Shown: positions 9,308 through 21,079, numbered from the stretch's first letter. The stretch is 64,000 nt of DNA from Galdieria sulphuraria (GCF_000341285.1 NW_005178473.1:236365-300364), one strand, 5' to 3'. Made by a program: numbers and translations. Notes: a model not told the origin generated them from the letters alone.

Positions 9308-11479
9308 TTATGTTGAAAAATGTTGGGTTGAATTCTTAGCCACTGCAGCTTCGACACGAGCATGTAAGGGACAAAGAAGCTGGAAGGTTGTTGTGTCTAA
9401 ATAGCATCCCGCTAGGAGTGCACATTTGGGAGCATGATAACAACGTTTGCATTCTTTGCAACCTAACGAAGCACCTTTACGTCGACAATAACAACAAAAG
9501 ATCTGACGGGCTCGTTGTATTGCCTGTGCAATATTTAACAAAGTTCCATCATATGCCTCGAATACTTCTGGAGCCCATAAGGCGCAAAGACGATGCACAA
9601 AGTAGCCGCTGTTGCTCGAGAACGAGGAGCAAGAACTCGAAATAACAGAGTTGAAGGCAGCGAAACGTAGTGGTCCTATGAAAGGTCCTAAATCCAGGTC
9701 TTCTTCTCTTGAATTAGAAGCGGAATTGGCAACACTTTGAAGATCTTCGAAGTCGTTGTTGGGTGCCAAACAAAATGCACATATTGGTTGGTAATCTGAA
9801 GAGTTGGGGTTCTCCTGACCTTGAGTCCCAACGCAAGTCCCAGAGAGCATTTGTTTATATAGTAGCCAGCCAGGATAAAGAGATTTCATATAGGCAACTT
9901 GATTAGGATGTACGTCGGACCCCATTTCCATCGCAATTAGCTTATTGGCGTCTCGTCCGTTTCCATACTTCTCCCACGCTTGAAAGAATATCGCATTTTT
10001 GTTCTCATCATTCCACGGACCTCTGAATAGAGTAAATAGATTTCGTCTCTCTCTATATTCTGTTGACTGTAAAATACGTATGTATCTCCGAACGGCTTCG
10101 TGGACCTGTCCATTTTCTGAGCAAGATTCCAAAACTCGTTCCATTCGACGAATGTCTCGACTTGTCGCATAAAAACTTGGACTATGTGATGTTTTCTGGT
10201 CACGTTCTTCCACAAGTAAATGAATGAATGCAGTCAACATGTTCCAAAGAGGCAACTCGCAGAAAATTCCCCAACCTTGCAAAAACTTGCGTAGTTTCTC
10301 CATTTCTTCGTTTACTAAAAGAACAGAAGGAACTTTTCCAGAATATTCAGAAAATTCACCATATTCTTGTATTTCAGACCATTTTATGCTTTCCTGAGAC
10401 AACTTATCTCTCGTCATTCTACGAAGAATTTCTTCATTGCGTAAGATTCTGTCCTTACGAGCAAGTTCATATGGGCAGGTTAGGTTCGACTTTTGAGACT
10501 CGTAATGACCCTTTTGGGTTTTCAAATTCCACTGAGGCTCAAGAATATTCCTTTCGATTCTTTTCCTATTGTCAAAATTCATTAAAGTTTCACGAGGAAC
10601 GACAGCATCCTTTTCAAGGAGTTTGTTTAAAACTTCAAGTAAACAGGCCTTACTATAAACAGAGGCAAATTGTTTGTCACTAGAATGATGGCTTTGGTCT
10701 TTAGAATCATACTGAAAGAAGCTATGCAAGATAGGTAGGAATCTCACAATAGGATGAGATATATGACGACATTCTTTCGGTTGTCCTAAAGATGAAAATG
10801 CTGATTCTCTATCCTCTTGAATGGATATGCCTAAATCTTGCTCGTCTTCTTTCTCTTCCACTTCATTATCTAATTTCGCAATAGAGAACGATTCGTTTCT
10901 ACATGAAGAGGCTTTTCTGGATGTTTCCTTTACTCGTTCATTTCTTCCATCATTTTTACTTCTTAGGACGTTGTACAACGTTCTGGTAAGCCTTCTTGGT
11001 CCGAGATGAAGATTTAAGACATCCTGTTCAGATGCACTATCGGTAATGCGTTCTTCAGTTTCCTGGTTACAATGATATCCTTCGATATTCCAACTTGTGA
11101 AATCCTTCGTATTCGATGTGTTTATTAAGAAATGCTTGTAAGACCTGATAGAAACTGGTGATCGAAAGTCTAGTCGGAAACTACTGTGAAAGGCAGGATT
11201 TCCCAAAATATGCGACAACAAATATTGACGACAAGTATCAAATAACTGACTGGAAACAATAGAGGAATTGCCAAGACCAAACTCCGAAACAGTTTTCAAT
11301 AGGAAATCTTGAATTTTGTTGTGATCATATACAGCTCTCTCCTCTTGAGGAATAGATTCCATTACCGAATTCAACAACACTGGTAAAGCTTCGATAGGAA
11401 TCCACGACCGAAGCTTCTTCTGACGTTTTCCCGTAGAGCTTGAATTGCGACTTTTTCTTGTTTCAGTGACTTGAATCAT
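9308..11479 (-). CDS. Extended PHD (ePHD) zinc-finger protein
   Basis: Intronless, 723 residues. The C-terminal quarter holds an extended PHD module (zf-HC5HC2H type): CAFCLAP near residue 540, a long insert, then VHRLCALWAPEVF, CCYCRRKGASLGCKECKRCYH and a final CPLH. This arrangement is found in chromatin readers and in some ubiquitin-ligase proteins (PHF7/G2E3, JADE, MLL). The first 500 residues are charged, Ser-rich and without a clear domain; the N-terminus is basic (KRQKKLRSW), consistent with a nuclear protein. The insert between the first two Cys pairs is unusually long. Chromatin-associated function is inferred from the finger alone. Confidence 0.75.
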   Translation of the reverse strand: MIQVTETRKSRNSSSTGKRQKKLRSWIPIEALPVLLNSVMESIPQEERAVYDHNKIQDFLLKTVSEFGLGNSSIVSSQLFDTCRQYLLSHILGNPAFHSSFRLDFRSPVSIRSYKHFLINTSNTKDFTSWNIEGYHCNQETEERITDSASEQDVLNLHLGPRRLTRTLYNVLRSKNDGRNERVKETSRKASSCRNESFSIAKLDNEVEEKEDEQDLGISIQEDRESAFSSLGQPKECRHISHPIVRFLPILHSFFQYDSKDQSHHSSDKQFASVYSKACLLEVLNKLLEKDAVVPRETLMNFDNRKRIERNILEPQWNLKTQKGHYESQKSNLTCPYELARKDRILRNEEILRRMTRDKLSQESIKWSEIQEYGEFSEYSGKVPSVLLVNEEMEKLRKFLQGWGIFCELPLWNMLTAFIHLLVEERDQKTSHSPSFYATSRDIRRMERVLESCSENGQVHEAVRRYIRILQSTEYRERRNLFTLFRGPWNDENKNAIFFQAWEKYGNGRDANKLIAMEMGSDVHPNQVAYMKSLYPGWLLYKQMLSGTCVGTQGQENPNSSDYQPICAFCLAPNNDFEDLQSVANSASNSREEDLDLGPFIGPLRFAAFNSVISSSCSSFSSNSGYFVHRLCALWAPEVFEAYDGTLLNIAQAIQRARQIFCCYCRRKGASLGCKECKRCYHAPKCALLAGCYLDTTTFQLLCPLHARVEAAVAKNSTQHFST

Positions 11480-11613
11480 GTTTTGAGTAGTAAACTAGAG
11501 AATCAGTAGTTGACTACCTGTATCTAATGAACAACTTGCGCGTTTTTTTAGCTCTGGTTTATCGCGGTAACGAATACAATTCTTTCTCTTTCTTCGGATC
11601 TAGAAACTTGTTG

Positions 11614-11877
11614 TTAAAAAACAGACAGCTCTAAACTGTCGAAAGCTTTCACCTTGTCTTGAGACGAGGCTTCTCGAGGAACCTCAGGAGTGTCTGCAGC
11701 ACATATCCGTTGAATGATACCTCTAGTCAAAGGTCCATAGAGAACATCTACGCAAAAATCCTTGTTCTGATCAAAACTCTCTGACCTATTATGAGTTTCT
11801 TTAGGATCCCAAATATCGGACTGCATTTGTATAGAAAAGCAGCCAAAAGATGGCTTTGGGCGATTGGAAAGCTCCAA
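11614..11877 (-). CDS. Possible small hypothetical ORF
   Basis: An 87-codon open frame, but its first codon is TTG; the first ATG would start at 11826 (about 70 residues). It lies between the PHD gene start and the APE2 start. No motif recognised. It could be a real small gene divergent from APE2 or fortuitous open sequence. Confidence 0.25.
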   Translation of the reverse strand: MELSNRPKPSFGCFSIQMQSDIWDPKETHNRSESFDQNKDFCVDVLYGPLTRGIIQRICAADTPEVPREASSQDKVKAFDSLELSVF

Positions 11878-11921
11878 AGATTTTGTGAGCTGAAGTGTGT
11901 GCTTTTGGATGTATCTTTCCT

Positions 11922-13501
11922 ATGCGTCTTTGCACTTGGAACGTAAATGGTTTAGAATCCTTATTTAGAAAAGGCTACTTTGCAGACTTTGTATATCGGA
12001 CGAGTCCAGGTAAAATTCTTAACTTCATTGAGCTTCAGTGATATTGAAGTGGTTAGATATCCTTTGTCTTCAAGAAACTAAAATTTCTAGGAGAAAATTG
12101 GCACAGTGGAGTATATCTACTAGAGATTGGAACTGCTTTCTTTCAATTTGTAAGACAAACGAAGGTTATTCTGGTGTTTCTACCTTTTGTCAATCCCATT
12201 GTCCACTCCTCAAGGCGGAGGAAGGAATCAGTGGCTTTCTCCCTGCAGAATGCCTCGCTTGGAATCCAAGTCGTTCTTGGTTTTGTAATCAGAGAGAAAT
12301 TCCTATTTGGAGAGAAACCGCATACTCTGTGGGTTACCATTTTGAGACCACAGAGAACAGTGAACTGTTAACGAAACTAGACAAGGAAGGCCGCTGTGTA
12401 ATAGTCGAATTTCCATTCTTTATTCTCTTTAATGTTTACGTACCTTTTGATAGTAGCGATGAAACCTTTGAATATAAGTATATTTTTATTGAAAGGTTAT
12501 TGAAAAGAATCAAAATGGTGCTTGAAGGTGGAAAGAACGTTGTTGTCTGTGGCGACTTTAACTGTGCACGTGAAAGGATTGATCACTGTGATCCGGAAGG
12601 GATCTTCCAGAATAAGCCACGAGGCAGTTTATTTGAATCGGATTCTTGTCGACAACTTTTCAATGTGATTTGTAGTTCTGAGGGTCCTTTGGTGGATGTT
12701 TTTCGCTACTTCCATCCAGAAAGGTTGGATGCATATACTTGTTGGAACAATCAGACGGGTGCAAGAAAGACAAATTTTGGAACGAGAATCGACTACATAT
12801 TGGCCAATAGAGCTTTTGTTGAGAACTTCATCACCAATTGTGACATTTTTAATGATATTTATGGTAGCGATCATTGTCCTGTTTATATTGAATTTCGTAG
12901 TATAGTTTCTTTATCAGCCGAGTCTTTACATGTTGAGCGTTTACCACCATTTTGTTGTCAACACTTTCCTGATCTACTTGGATCTCAGCAAAGTTTGAAG
13001 GATATGATGAAAATATCTATACATGATAAGTCTAACAAAATAGTGGAGATGCGACCTCACTTTGTGGAAGCCACAGCTTTCAATAGAACTTGTATTACCA
13101 TGAAAAGTGACACATCAACATCAGAAGAGGGACATTCCCAAGAGGGCAAGTATGATGATACAATCCGACTACCAACAAAGAGGAATTTTGAAAAGTCAAC
13201 ATCTATCGAGATGGATACGTTTTCAAATAGAGAGTATTCTTCCACCGTGAGTGGCTCAGAAAATTGCTTTCATGTCACCAAGTATCAGAAAGCAAAGGAA
13301 GATTGGAGAAAACTTTTTCACAATCTTCAAAAAGTTCCTCTTTGTTCCGGGCATAACGAACCATGTTTACTGAGAACTGTTAAGAAGAAGGGTGCCAATC
13401 TCGGAAGAAAGTTTTATGTTTGTGGAAGGCCGATAGGTAAAGGAGTAGAGGGTCGTTGCAACTTTTTTTTGTGGTATGACAATCGAGACACTCGTAGTTG
13501 A
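11922..13501 (+). CDS. APE2: AP endonuclease 2 with GRF zinc finger
   Basis: ExoIII-type endonuclease/exonuclease/phosphatase fold acting on abasic and damaged 3' ends in base-excision repair. Proposed exons 11922-11990 and 12050-13501 (intron 59 nt, phase 0), 506 residues; a 29-nt intron (12010-12038) also keeps the frame and cannot be excluded. Catalytic motifs are intact: TWNVNGL, CLQETK (metal-binding Glu), GYSGV, GDFNCA and GSDHCP. After a variable Ser/Thr-rich linker the C-terminus carries a GRF zinc finger (CSGHNEPCLLRTVKK, then GRKFYVCGRP and RCNFFLW), the hallmark of APE2 over APE1; this finger binds single-stranded DNA. A PCNA-binding box was not clearly seen. Nuclear location is likely. 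Confidence 0.88.
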
Positions 13502-13925
13502 CCATTGATCGATGTAATTTTATTTCTTAACAAGTCTTTGTTGAGGCAGTTTGTTAAAATTGTGTGCCTGGTTGATTTCCATGTGTTAATAGAAGGCTAT
13601 AGGAAAACTTTGGAACAAAATGCGGCATTTCTGAAAAGAGATGCAATCACATGAGAAACTCCGAGTCACAATTTACAAAATAAGATCGCAGAGCAACTTG
13701 ATGATAACCAAATTTTGTGTTTCAACACTCATTACGACAGAGAATGAGAAAATAGTAAAGTGAATACAGTTACTTTAAATATCTTCAAAAATCCTTCCCA
13801 TTTTTTGTTAGAATTCGTAGGTATGTTCCAAATGTAAGAAACAATCGACGAGTTTTCTTTTTTAATAAAACAAAAAATTCCAAATTAAAAAAACCCGCGT
13901 CTTTTGATGGGACATTCTCTTTAGA
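13502..13925. other. Intergenic region
   Basis: About 420 nt between APE2 and the GT61 gene, both on the plus strand. It ends in an A/T-rich run near 13856-13890 just upstream of the GT61 start, which may be the promoter. No gene, repeat or RNA seen. Confidence 0.5.
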
Positions 13926-15604
13926 ATGGTCAATTGGAAAGGCTTTGCAGCTCGAAGTGTGTTGGTTCGTAAATACAAATTCTACATTATTCTCATTTCA
14001 TTATTCTCAATAACGGCGTCCTTTATTTGTCCCCCACTAGTGACACATAAGAGAAGTGAGAGTGACTACTCCAAATCTACTCAACGGCTTCTAAAAAGAG
14101 GGAGTTCTTGGAGTGCACAAAGAGCTCCTGATATCCTAGAACATTCTTCCGAGTTTGAGATTTCAACATATCAACCCTTCAAAAGAGATCCTAGAGTAGA
14201 AATTTTCGTACTTCCCTCTTCCAAAGGTAGCCTAGCCGCAGTGGAACCTTTATGCTATCACAAAGGTAACTGGATCCTCGTTGGAGACTCCCCAATCAAC
14301 GTAAGACACTCTTCGCAAACACAGACGGTAGGCAAAAAAGCTTCTTTAGAAACATTGTTGCGAGAGTCTAAGCTGCCCAATGTTTCCTTCTATTCCAAAC
14401 AATGGCTAGAACAGGAGTCCTTTAATGGCGCAGTAACTTGGTTTAAGAGACCTACAGTTTTTCAAGTGTTTGATAGGAGTTGTACAAATATCGCTCATTT
14501 CACAGGTCGTCTGATGCTTTACTTTCATTTTCTGGAAAATACCGACGTTTACTGTCCAACGAACTCGTTTACATCCATTTTCATTCGAGAATCAGAGCTA
14601 GTTCGAAATCTATTAACCAAATCTTATCAAAATCATCGAAAATGGCAAAAACATTTAATTGGAAGTGTTCTTTACGGTAGAGATTTCCCGGAGGATTTGT
14701 TTGACTATCCATCTAAATACACAGTTTCTTCCGAGTTGCATCAAATTGATAACGAAAAAAGAGAATTCTACGTAGAAGACTCTTCAGACTGTTTCCGAAA
14801 GGCGGATAAAACCATCTGCTTTGAAAAAGTTTTCCTTCTGGGACTACTTAAAGGCAAGTTTTTTTCATCTCCTACAGTACAAACAACTTCTATGGACAAA
14901 TCGAGTGCTGGAAAAACAACTATTCCAGCAGTTCCAAAAGGTAAGTAGCAATGCTGTGTCCATTGAATACTTATTCTGCATCAGATGCTATAAACTTTAG
15001 AATAAAATGGTACGAATATCTGCACATGAAACCTCCAAGTGAATTGCAACGCAGTCTTATTTATATCAAACGGGAAGGGAGGCGTCGGTCGTTTTCTTAC
15101 TCAAGTGAAGTTACTCTCAATCATTTTTTTGAGGACTTGACAAGGCAACATGGATATTCTTATTATTCGATTACGCCAGATCAACTTTTAGTTAAAGAAA
15201 ATTTACAATTATTTTCTTCCACTTCCATTGTTATCAGTTTACATGGAGCACATTTAACTAATTGCATTTTTATGGCTCCATGTGCAGTTTTGATAGAAAT
15301 CTTTCCACCGCGGTTTACTCACGACATGTATCGTGAAGGAGGCAATTCTGGACTCAAATATTTCTCATGGCAACTACGTAATGTCACCCCATTTCCTGAG
15401 TCTCCTTGTATGAATCCTGAAGCATGCAAAGTACTAGATGAGAAAAGGAAAGTTTTCTATCGTGATAGAGCAAATCTGAGTATTACTCAGGAAGATCTAC
15501 AAGGAATAGGAAACATCATTGAAAAATCAATATCCTACATTGCAGGTGCTAAAAATCAGTTCAGGACATCATGTTTCCCACATTCTTCCTTCAAATCTTT
15601 ATAA
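13926..15604 (+). CDS. GT61-family glycosyltransferase, type II membrane protein
   Basis: Two exons, 13926-14940 and 14985-15604 (44-nt intron, phase closes), 544 residues. A basic start and one hydrophobic segment (about residues 18-36, FYIILISLFSITASFI) form a signal anchor typical of Golgi enzymes. The C-terminal half carries the DUF563/GT61 core: IVISLHGAHLTNCIFM, then VLIEIFPP, as in plant xylosyl/arabinosyltransferases and EOGT. The conserved GAHL block supports an active enzyme. Donor and acceptor sugars cannot be read from sequence. Red algae have glycan-rich walls and N-glycans, so Golgi glycan modification is a fair inference. Confidence 0.82.
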
Positions 15605-15608
15605 AACT

Positions 15609-17666
15609 TTAACTGAGTAACACTTGATCGAGCAAGGAGAGACAAAGCAAACTTTCATTACAAATTCGGTTCCTCATCTCTTCAGGTATGTTAAAGGAAA
15701 GGTCAGGCCTAGGACTCCTACTAGGAGCATAAAGTTCATCTACTATCCTACTGAGTAAGATTCTTACACCTTTTGCTCTACATTCCAAATTCTCTTTGCA
15801 CTTTGCGACATTTTCCTGTCGTTTTAGTCTCCAGATGATAAATGCCAAGATATGAATGGCACTGGAAACTAAAGGCAAATCTTCCAAAAAACTCATACGG
15901 GGAGCGAGGAAATTGGCAAACAAGAAATCTGACAGCCAGCTCCACAACCTGTACTGATTCTCTGTAGCCTCGAAACAAGTCGAAGACGCTACAAGGGCTC
16001 TCGTTGCATCAATATCATCTTCCATTTTCAACATCGCCTCTTTCATTTCATGAAGCAATTGTGCTTTTATGCCTACCGTGGTCGACATCATGAGACAAAA
16101 ATACACAACTTGCCACTTTATAAAAGGGTCTGGCAAACAATGAATACAGGTATTTATGACTTCATATGAAGCTCTGTTATGATAAGCTGTTTTGTCGAGA
16201 TACTGCAAAAGAAGAGTAAATATCATCAAAAGTGAGGAATCGTGCACTGAAATATTCTCACTAAGAAATCTGTTAAATAAAAGCTGCCAAGTCAAATAAC
16301 TACTCTCTTACCTGAGATGACAACGATACTTGGCTTTTTGCAAAAGTCGTAGCACTTGATTTCCTCTGAAACCAATCACAGTGTTTGAAACTGTTTCTTT
16401 ACAGAGCCATAGGGCCATGACTTTGTGAGCGGACCACTTCGACTCGAACAAAGCTGCAATAGGTGCCAAATACAAGTCTAGCTTGCATTTGGAATCAAGA
16501 AAACAATCGTCTTCAAAAGGCGAAGACTTTAACGACAAGAATAAATAACAACCTGCGGAAAGAAATGAACATGGCTTCTCTTTGAATTCTTCAACCATTT
16601 CTGCTATATATCCTGTGGAAACCAAACTAGACTGAAGCTTGAAGATTTCTTGAAAGATTGTCTCTTCCGGGAGCATGCATAAGCTCAGGATCTGAGTACG
16701 ACGACAAATGGATAATTCTCGTAACAAAGTTACAAGAGAAATACTATATTTCCATAATTCTTGTTGATTAAGGTTCTAAAAACAATGACGTTCAATACAA
16801 CCTGCTTAGAACTGACTTGGGATGGTTACCTCTTTCCCTGCAGTGCCAAATATTGATACGTCTGTGAAGAAAATCGATACCCACTTGATGAGATCCAATA
16901 TAACAAGTACTAGCTGACATCTAACTGTTGTGCTGACACGAAATCTATCGAGTTTGGGTTTCATGACGGAATCTTTCAGGAGATTAAGAACAGAAAAAGA
17001 CAACATGCATACATTCATAAAGCTATTCTCTAAAAAATGACTACAATCTCTTTCTTCTTCATACAACAAATGGGGATCTGAACCAATGTCATTGGAAAGC
17101 TTATTGTTCCATGCAATATCAATCACCTTCAAGATGCTTTCAATATCCGAAGGAAATATAGCTTGACACTCTCGTAGAAAGTCAATACAGACTAGTAAAA
17201 AAATTGGAAAGACTCTCGAAAAAAAGTTTTTAGCAATATTTTGGAGGTTCACAACTTCGTCAAGAACAACTATGAAAAGTTCTTTGGGCTTGCCACGTGA
17301 GACGCAACAACGACAGAGAGAAAACACCTTCTCAGACAATTTGCTGGTTCTTGGCTGTGTTGCTAAAATTCTTAAACAAGGTCCCAGCAATTCGAGAGCA
17401 AATACTTCAGCTACGCCTGCAGAGATGTCGTTATTTATACACACTTTAAGAGCTTCAACAACTACAACAGACGATTCTTCAGGCCAAGTTTCTGTCTTTG
17501 GATCTTCCAAGATCTTCAAAAAATGTTTTGTACAACTCAAAAAGTCTTCTTCCGTAACAGCTTGTTTACGGAATCCATTCAAAGTTTCCAAGACTCGGGA
17601 GGACTCCATAAAACGCTTCAACAGTGACAATTCGTCATATTGTCTAAATTGTTCATTTTTACACAA
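15609..17666 (-). CDS. GLMN: Glomulin / ALF4-family protein
   Basis: Three exons: 16830-17666, 16312-16775, 15609-16269; introns of 54 and 42 nt close in phase, giving 653 residues. The protein is almost entirely alpha-helical (HEAT-like) without catalytic motifs. Resemblance to glomulin includes GKPKELF (glomulin NPKELL region), the LLRELS segment and a C-terminal IPEEMRNRI...LSLLDQVL that parallels glomulin PPEMQ...FDLIESVL. Glomulin and plant ALF4 bind RBX1 and block E2 access to cullin-RING ligases. The start codon lies only 28 nt from that of the divergent PCMT-BTB gene. The assignment rests on a few motifs in a fast-evolving family. Confidence 0.6.
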
Positions 17667-17694
17667 GAGAGACTGTTGAGGTGGACACTTTATT
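17667..17694. promoter_or_regulatory. 28-bp divergent promoter gap
   Basis: Only 28 nt separate the start codons of the glomulin-like gene (minus) and the PCMT-BTB gene (plus). Both 5' leaders and promoter elements must lie in this gap or inside the opposite gene. Nearby sequence is mixed with no TATA box. Confidence 0.5.
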
Positions 17695-19439
17695 ATGGAC
17701 CACCAGTATAGTGGTGAGGGCGAAGATAGGTTTCAAGGATCAGAGCAATCTGCTACAAACTCAGAGGCAAGTTTTTCGCAACGTTCTGTAGGGGAAAGTG
17801 TCGCGGGTCAACATTCACCTGAGAGTGAAGGAAGTGATGATGCACCCTCTGAGTTTCCGGAGAGAATTTCCTTGAGGCATTTGCTAACATTAGTGACTAA
17901 TAATAACCCGAATGTTTTAAGGGCCTTTTTAGGAGGTGAAAGTCCCCAAAGCAACGAAGAACTCGTTCAGTATTTGAAGAGGAACGGTAGCATATCGTCA
18001 AAGAAGGTAGAACATGCTTTTCAAGTACTTCCAAGAGATTTGTTTGTGCCTGAGAACCAAAAAAGCCAAGCTTTTGACAATTATCCCCTGCGAGTCGAGG
18101 AACTTGGCTTCAATATTTCAGCTCCCGAGGTAAAGGACCTCTACTGTTGTTTTGAGAAAGTCCTAACAGAGTCTGAATAGATGTATGCTGTTGCACTTGA
18201 ACACTTGAAGATTGAAGAAGGTGATAGAATATTGGATATTGGTTGTGGTTCTGGTCATCTAACTTGTTTGGTAAGAATTGCCTTTTGATAGAAAAGTAAT
18301 GCTGAATCCTAGGAATCTTAGTTGGCTTTTATGGCTGGTGGTTCTGGTCTTGTACGTGGTATTGAGCTATCTCGCGAGATTGCAGAACATTGCAGAAAGA
18401 ATGTTGAGCTTGCAAGGTTTTCCCGTCCTGAGTTTGCACAGAACGCGGCAGAAATAGAAATCATAGTGTCGAATGTGTTCTTTCTTGAGGAAGAAATCCA
18501 CACTAACGCATATAATCGAGTATATTGTGGTGCGACGTGTCCAGTAGCCTATTTAAATGATATTGTAAAGTTGTTGCAGCCAGGAGGCCTAATGATCTGT
18601 CCCATCGGAGATAAGCTTTATGTAATAAAGAGGAAGGAGAGCTCAACAGATTCTGTCCAATATAGTAAAGAAGCGGTAGCAGATGTTCGCTTTGGAAATC
18701 TAGTGATTCCTTCCAAATACGACATCCTTCGAGAGCGATATCGAAAGAGAATGTCCTCAAGATTTCAGTTGCAGCAACCAATTTCAAGTTTTGAATCTGC
18801 TTTAGGCTTCCAAGATGTTGAAAGTTTGTTCATGTCTTCTGAACGTAGCGACATCTCATTGCTGGTTCTAGATGATTCAAATAGCTGCAACGAAACAATT
18901 GAAATACCATCACATAAGTTTGTCTTATCTGCTAGGAGTGGACATTTCCGTGCACTTTTTCAGTCTCAGATGAAAGATTCGAAAAACACGACCGTCCATA
19001 TTCCCACAGAGTTTCCGTGGAGTGTTTTTAGGGAATGTTTGCGATATATTTACACGGATAAGGTAGTATTTCAATAGATTGATTTATGGCTTTCTACTGC
19101 CTTTTTGCTTCCTAGGCATACATTGATAACAACAACTGTATTCAAGCTTTGGAATGTTCGCGTTTTTATGATATACCAGAAGGCTTTAGTTATCTTTGTG
19201 AAGAACAGCTAAGGAAGCGTGCTTTGGCAGCTCCTAATGACGTGGCTTATGTACTGGCTATTGCTCATCACTATGCGTGTAAGAACCTCAAGACTTATCT
19301 GGCAAGTCATATTCTTCGTAACTTCAACTCTATTAAGATGACAGACAGTTGGAAAGAGATAGACCCTGAATTGGTGGACTTTGTCTTGGAAGAAGCGTAT
19401 GACACGTATACTTATTTGACTAGCTTATTTGACTTGTAA
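17695..19439 (+). CDS. PCMT-type methyltransferase fused to a BTB domain
   Basis: Exons 17695-18129, 18181-18270, 18322-19062 and 19116-19439; introns of 51, 51 and 53 nt close in phase; 529 residues. After an acidic Ser-rich start comes a protein-L-isoaspartate O-methyltransferase domain: LPRDLFVPE, NISAPEMYAVALEHL, the SAM-binding motif ILDIGCGSGHLTCL (about 161-175) and a later LLQPGGLMICPIGD. From about residue 345 a BTB fold follows: DISLLVLDD, IPSHKFVLSARSGHFRALF, FRECLRYIYTDKAY, then helices. PCMT repairs isoaspartyl damage; BTB domains usually dock CUL3. The fusion suggests a substrate-recognition subunit reading isoaspartate-like ends. All parts lie in one spliced frame. Confidence 0.85.
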
Positions 19440-19483
19440 ATTTTGTAGAGAATGGCTTGTCTGTTTATGACCATACGAAGTGT

Positions 19484-21079
19484 TCAATGTTCCCTCATGA
19501 ACTCCTTTGAATTCCAAAATTCTAACTGTTGCCGTATGCGATTGGGCGCAGTTCCACCAAAGATATCCCTGGATGAAACACTTTTCTTCGGATCCCAAAG
19601 TTCCAAACAAGTCTCCTAAAAAAATATTGTCAATTGCGGAATGACAAAAAAATGTGCAGCTCACATCTGCCTCAGGAATACATGACTTTAGTTCTTCGAA
19701 AGAACATTGGTTCAACGGAATGTTGCGTTCCCTACAATAACCAACCAATTTTCCAACCCGATGATGTGCAAGACGAAATGGAACATTCCTTCTCACAAGC
19801 CACTCAGCCAAATCGGTTGCCATTAATGCAGGATCACTGGCTGCAGCAAGCATCCTTTCACAGCAAAATTAGTAATTTCCTAAATATAAGACCTAAACTT
19901 ACTTGGATTGGTTAGCAGTGATGGAAGAAATCATTGGAGCCACAACTGCTAATACTCCCTTTATAACGTCGATAGAATTCATCAAAGGTATCTTATCTTC
20001 TTGAATATCGCGATTATAACACAGAGGAAGTCCTTTCATGACGACTAAAAGTGAGACTAGACTTCCGATTATCTGTCCAGATCTTCCTCTTGCCAATTCC
20101 AAGATGTCAGGGTTCTTCTTTTGAGGCATTAGACTACTGCCTGTACAAAACTGGTCTCCTAAAATTATTGTTCAAGTTAATTTACATATATATATATTCA
20201 TCTTTGCATGAGTATTGAAGATACTTCAACTAACCAATTTCAATAAATGACACTTCCTGTGAGAACCAAAATATAACATCCTCTGAGAATCTCGAAATGT
20301 GCATAGACATGATACCGATGCACGACAAAAACTCCAATATAAAGTCTCTGTCACTCACGGCGTCCATACTGTTTCTAGAAATATCATCAAAGCCCAAAAT
20401 CTTGGCAACATATTCTCTGTCTAAAGGCAAAGTAGTTCCAGCGAGGGCAGCCGAACCAAGCGGCAAAATATTGAGTCTCTTCTTACAATCGGAAAGTCTC
20501 TCTTTGTCTCTTTCAAACATTTCAACATACGCCAAAAGATGATGAGCAAAAATGACAGGTTGGGCATGTTGCAAGTGAGTATATCCTGGAAATATAGTTT
20601 CCGTATGTTCGGCAGAAAGCTTTACCAGTTCTTTCTGTACCCCTTCCACCAACAAACTTATTTGGTCAATCTCCTCTCTTACGAATAAACGAATGTCGGT
20701 AGCAATTTGGTCATTTCGACTTCTTCCAGAATGTAACCGAGCACCAGCTTCTCCGATCAAATCAGTAAGAGCCTTCTCAATGTTCATATGGATATCTTCT
20801 AATTTTGTTGAGAACTCAAAGCTTCCTTCATCTATGCGTTTTCTAATATTCTCCAGTCCTTCCTCTATCTGTTCAACTTCTTCTTTGGGAACGATCCCTT
20901 GCTTTCCCAACATCCTGGCGTGTGCTATGCTAGCAGCTATGTCATGACGATAAAGTCTCCAGTCGAATGATACTGACTCTGAAAATTTTGTAAGCTAAAA
21001 AAACAGTTTATTAAATCTTCATAAGGAAGTTTCTACCTACCAACTCATGTGGCTCTGCTGTAAATCGACCACTCCACAT
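19484..21079 (-). CDS. ASL: Argininosuccinate lyase
   Basis: Last step of arginine synthesis: argininosuccinate to arginine and fumarate. Five exons: 21041-21079, 20235-20994, 19903-20158, 19665-19854, 19484-19615 (introns 46, 76, 48, 49 nt), 458 residues, the normal length. Starts MWSGRF, the usual ASL opening. Motifs: [37 protein letters not shown], the catalytic-loop signature [11 protein letters not shown], and C-terminal [12 protein letters not shown]. Reading straight through the last intron (19616-19664) looks like a frameshift; splicing restores it fully. No transit peptide is visible unless translation starts upstream, where the frame stays open across the divergent gene. Confidence 0.95.

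Noticed and set aside
19484-19664. Apparent frameshift near the C-terminus of argininosuccinate lyase
   Set aside because: A 49-nt GT-AG intron (19616-19664) joins the frames exactly and restores [12 protein letters not shown].
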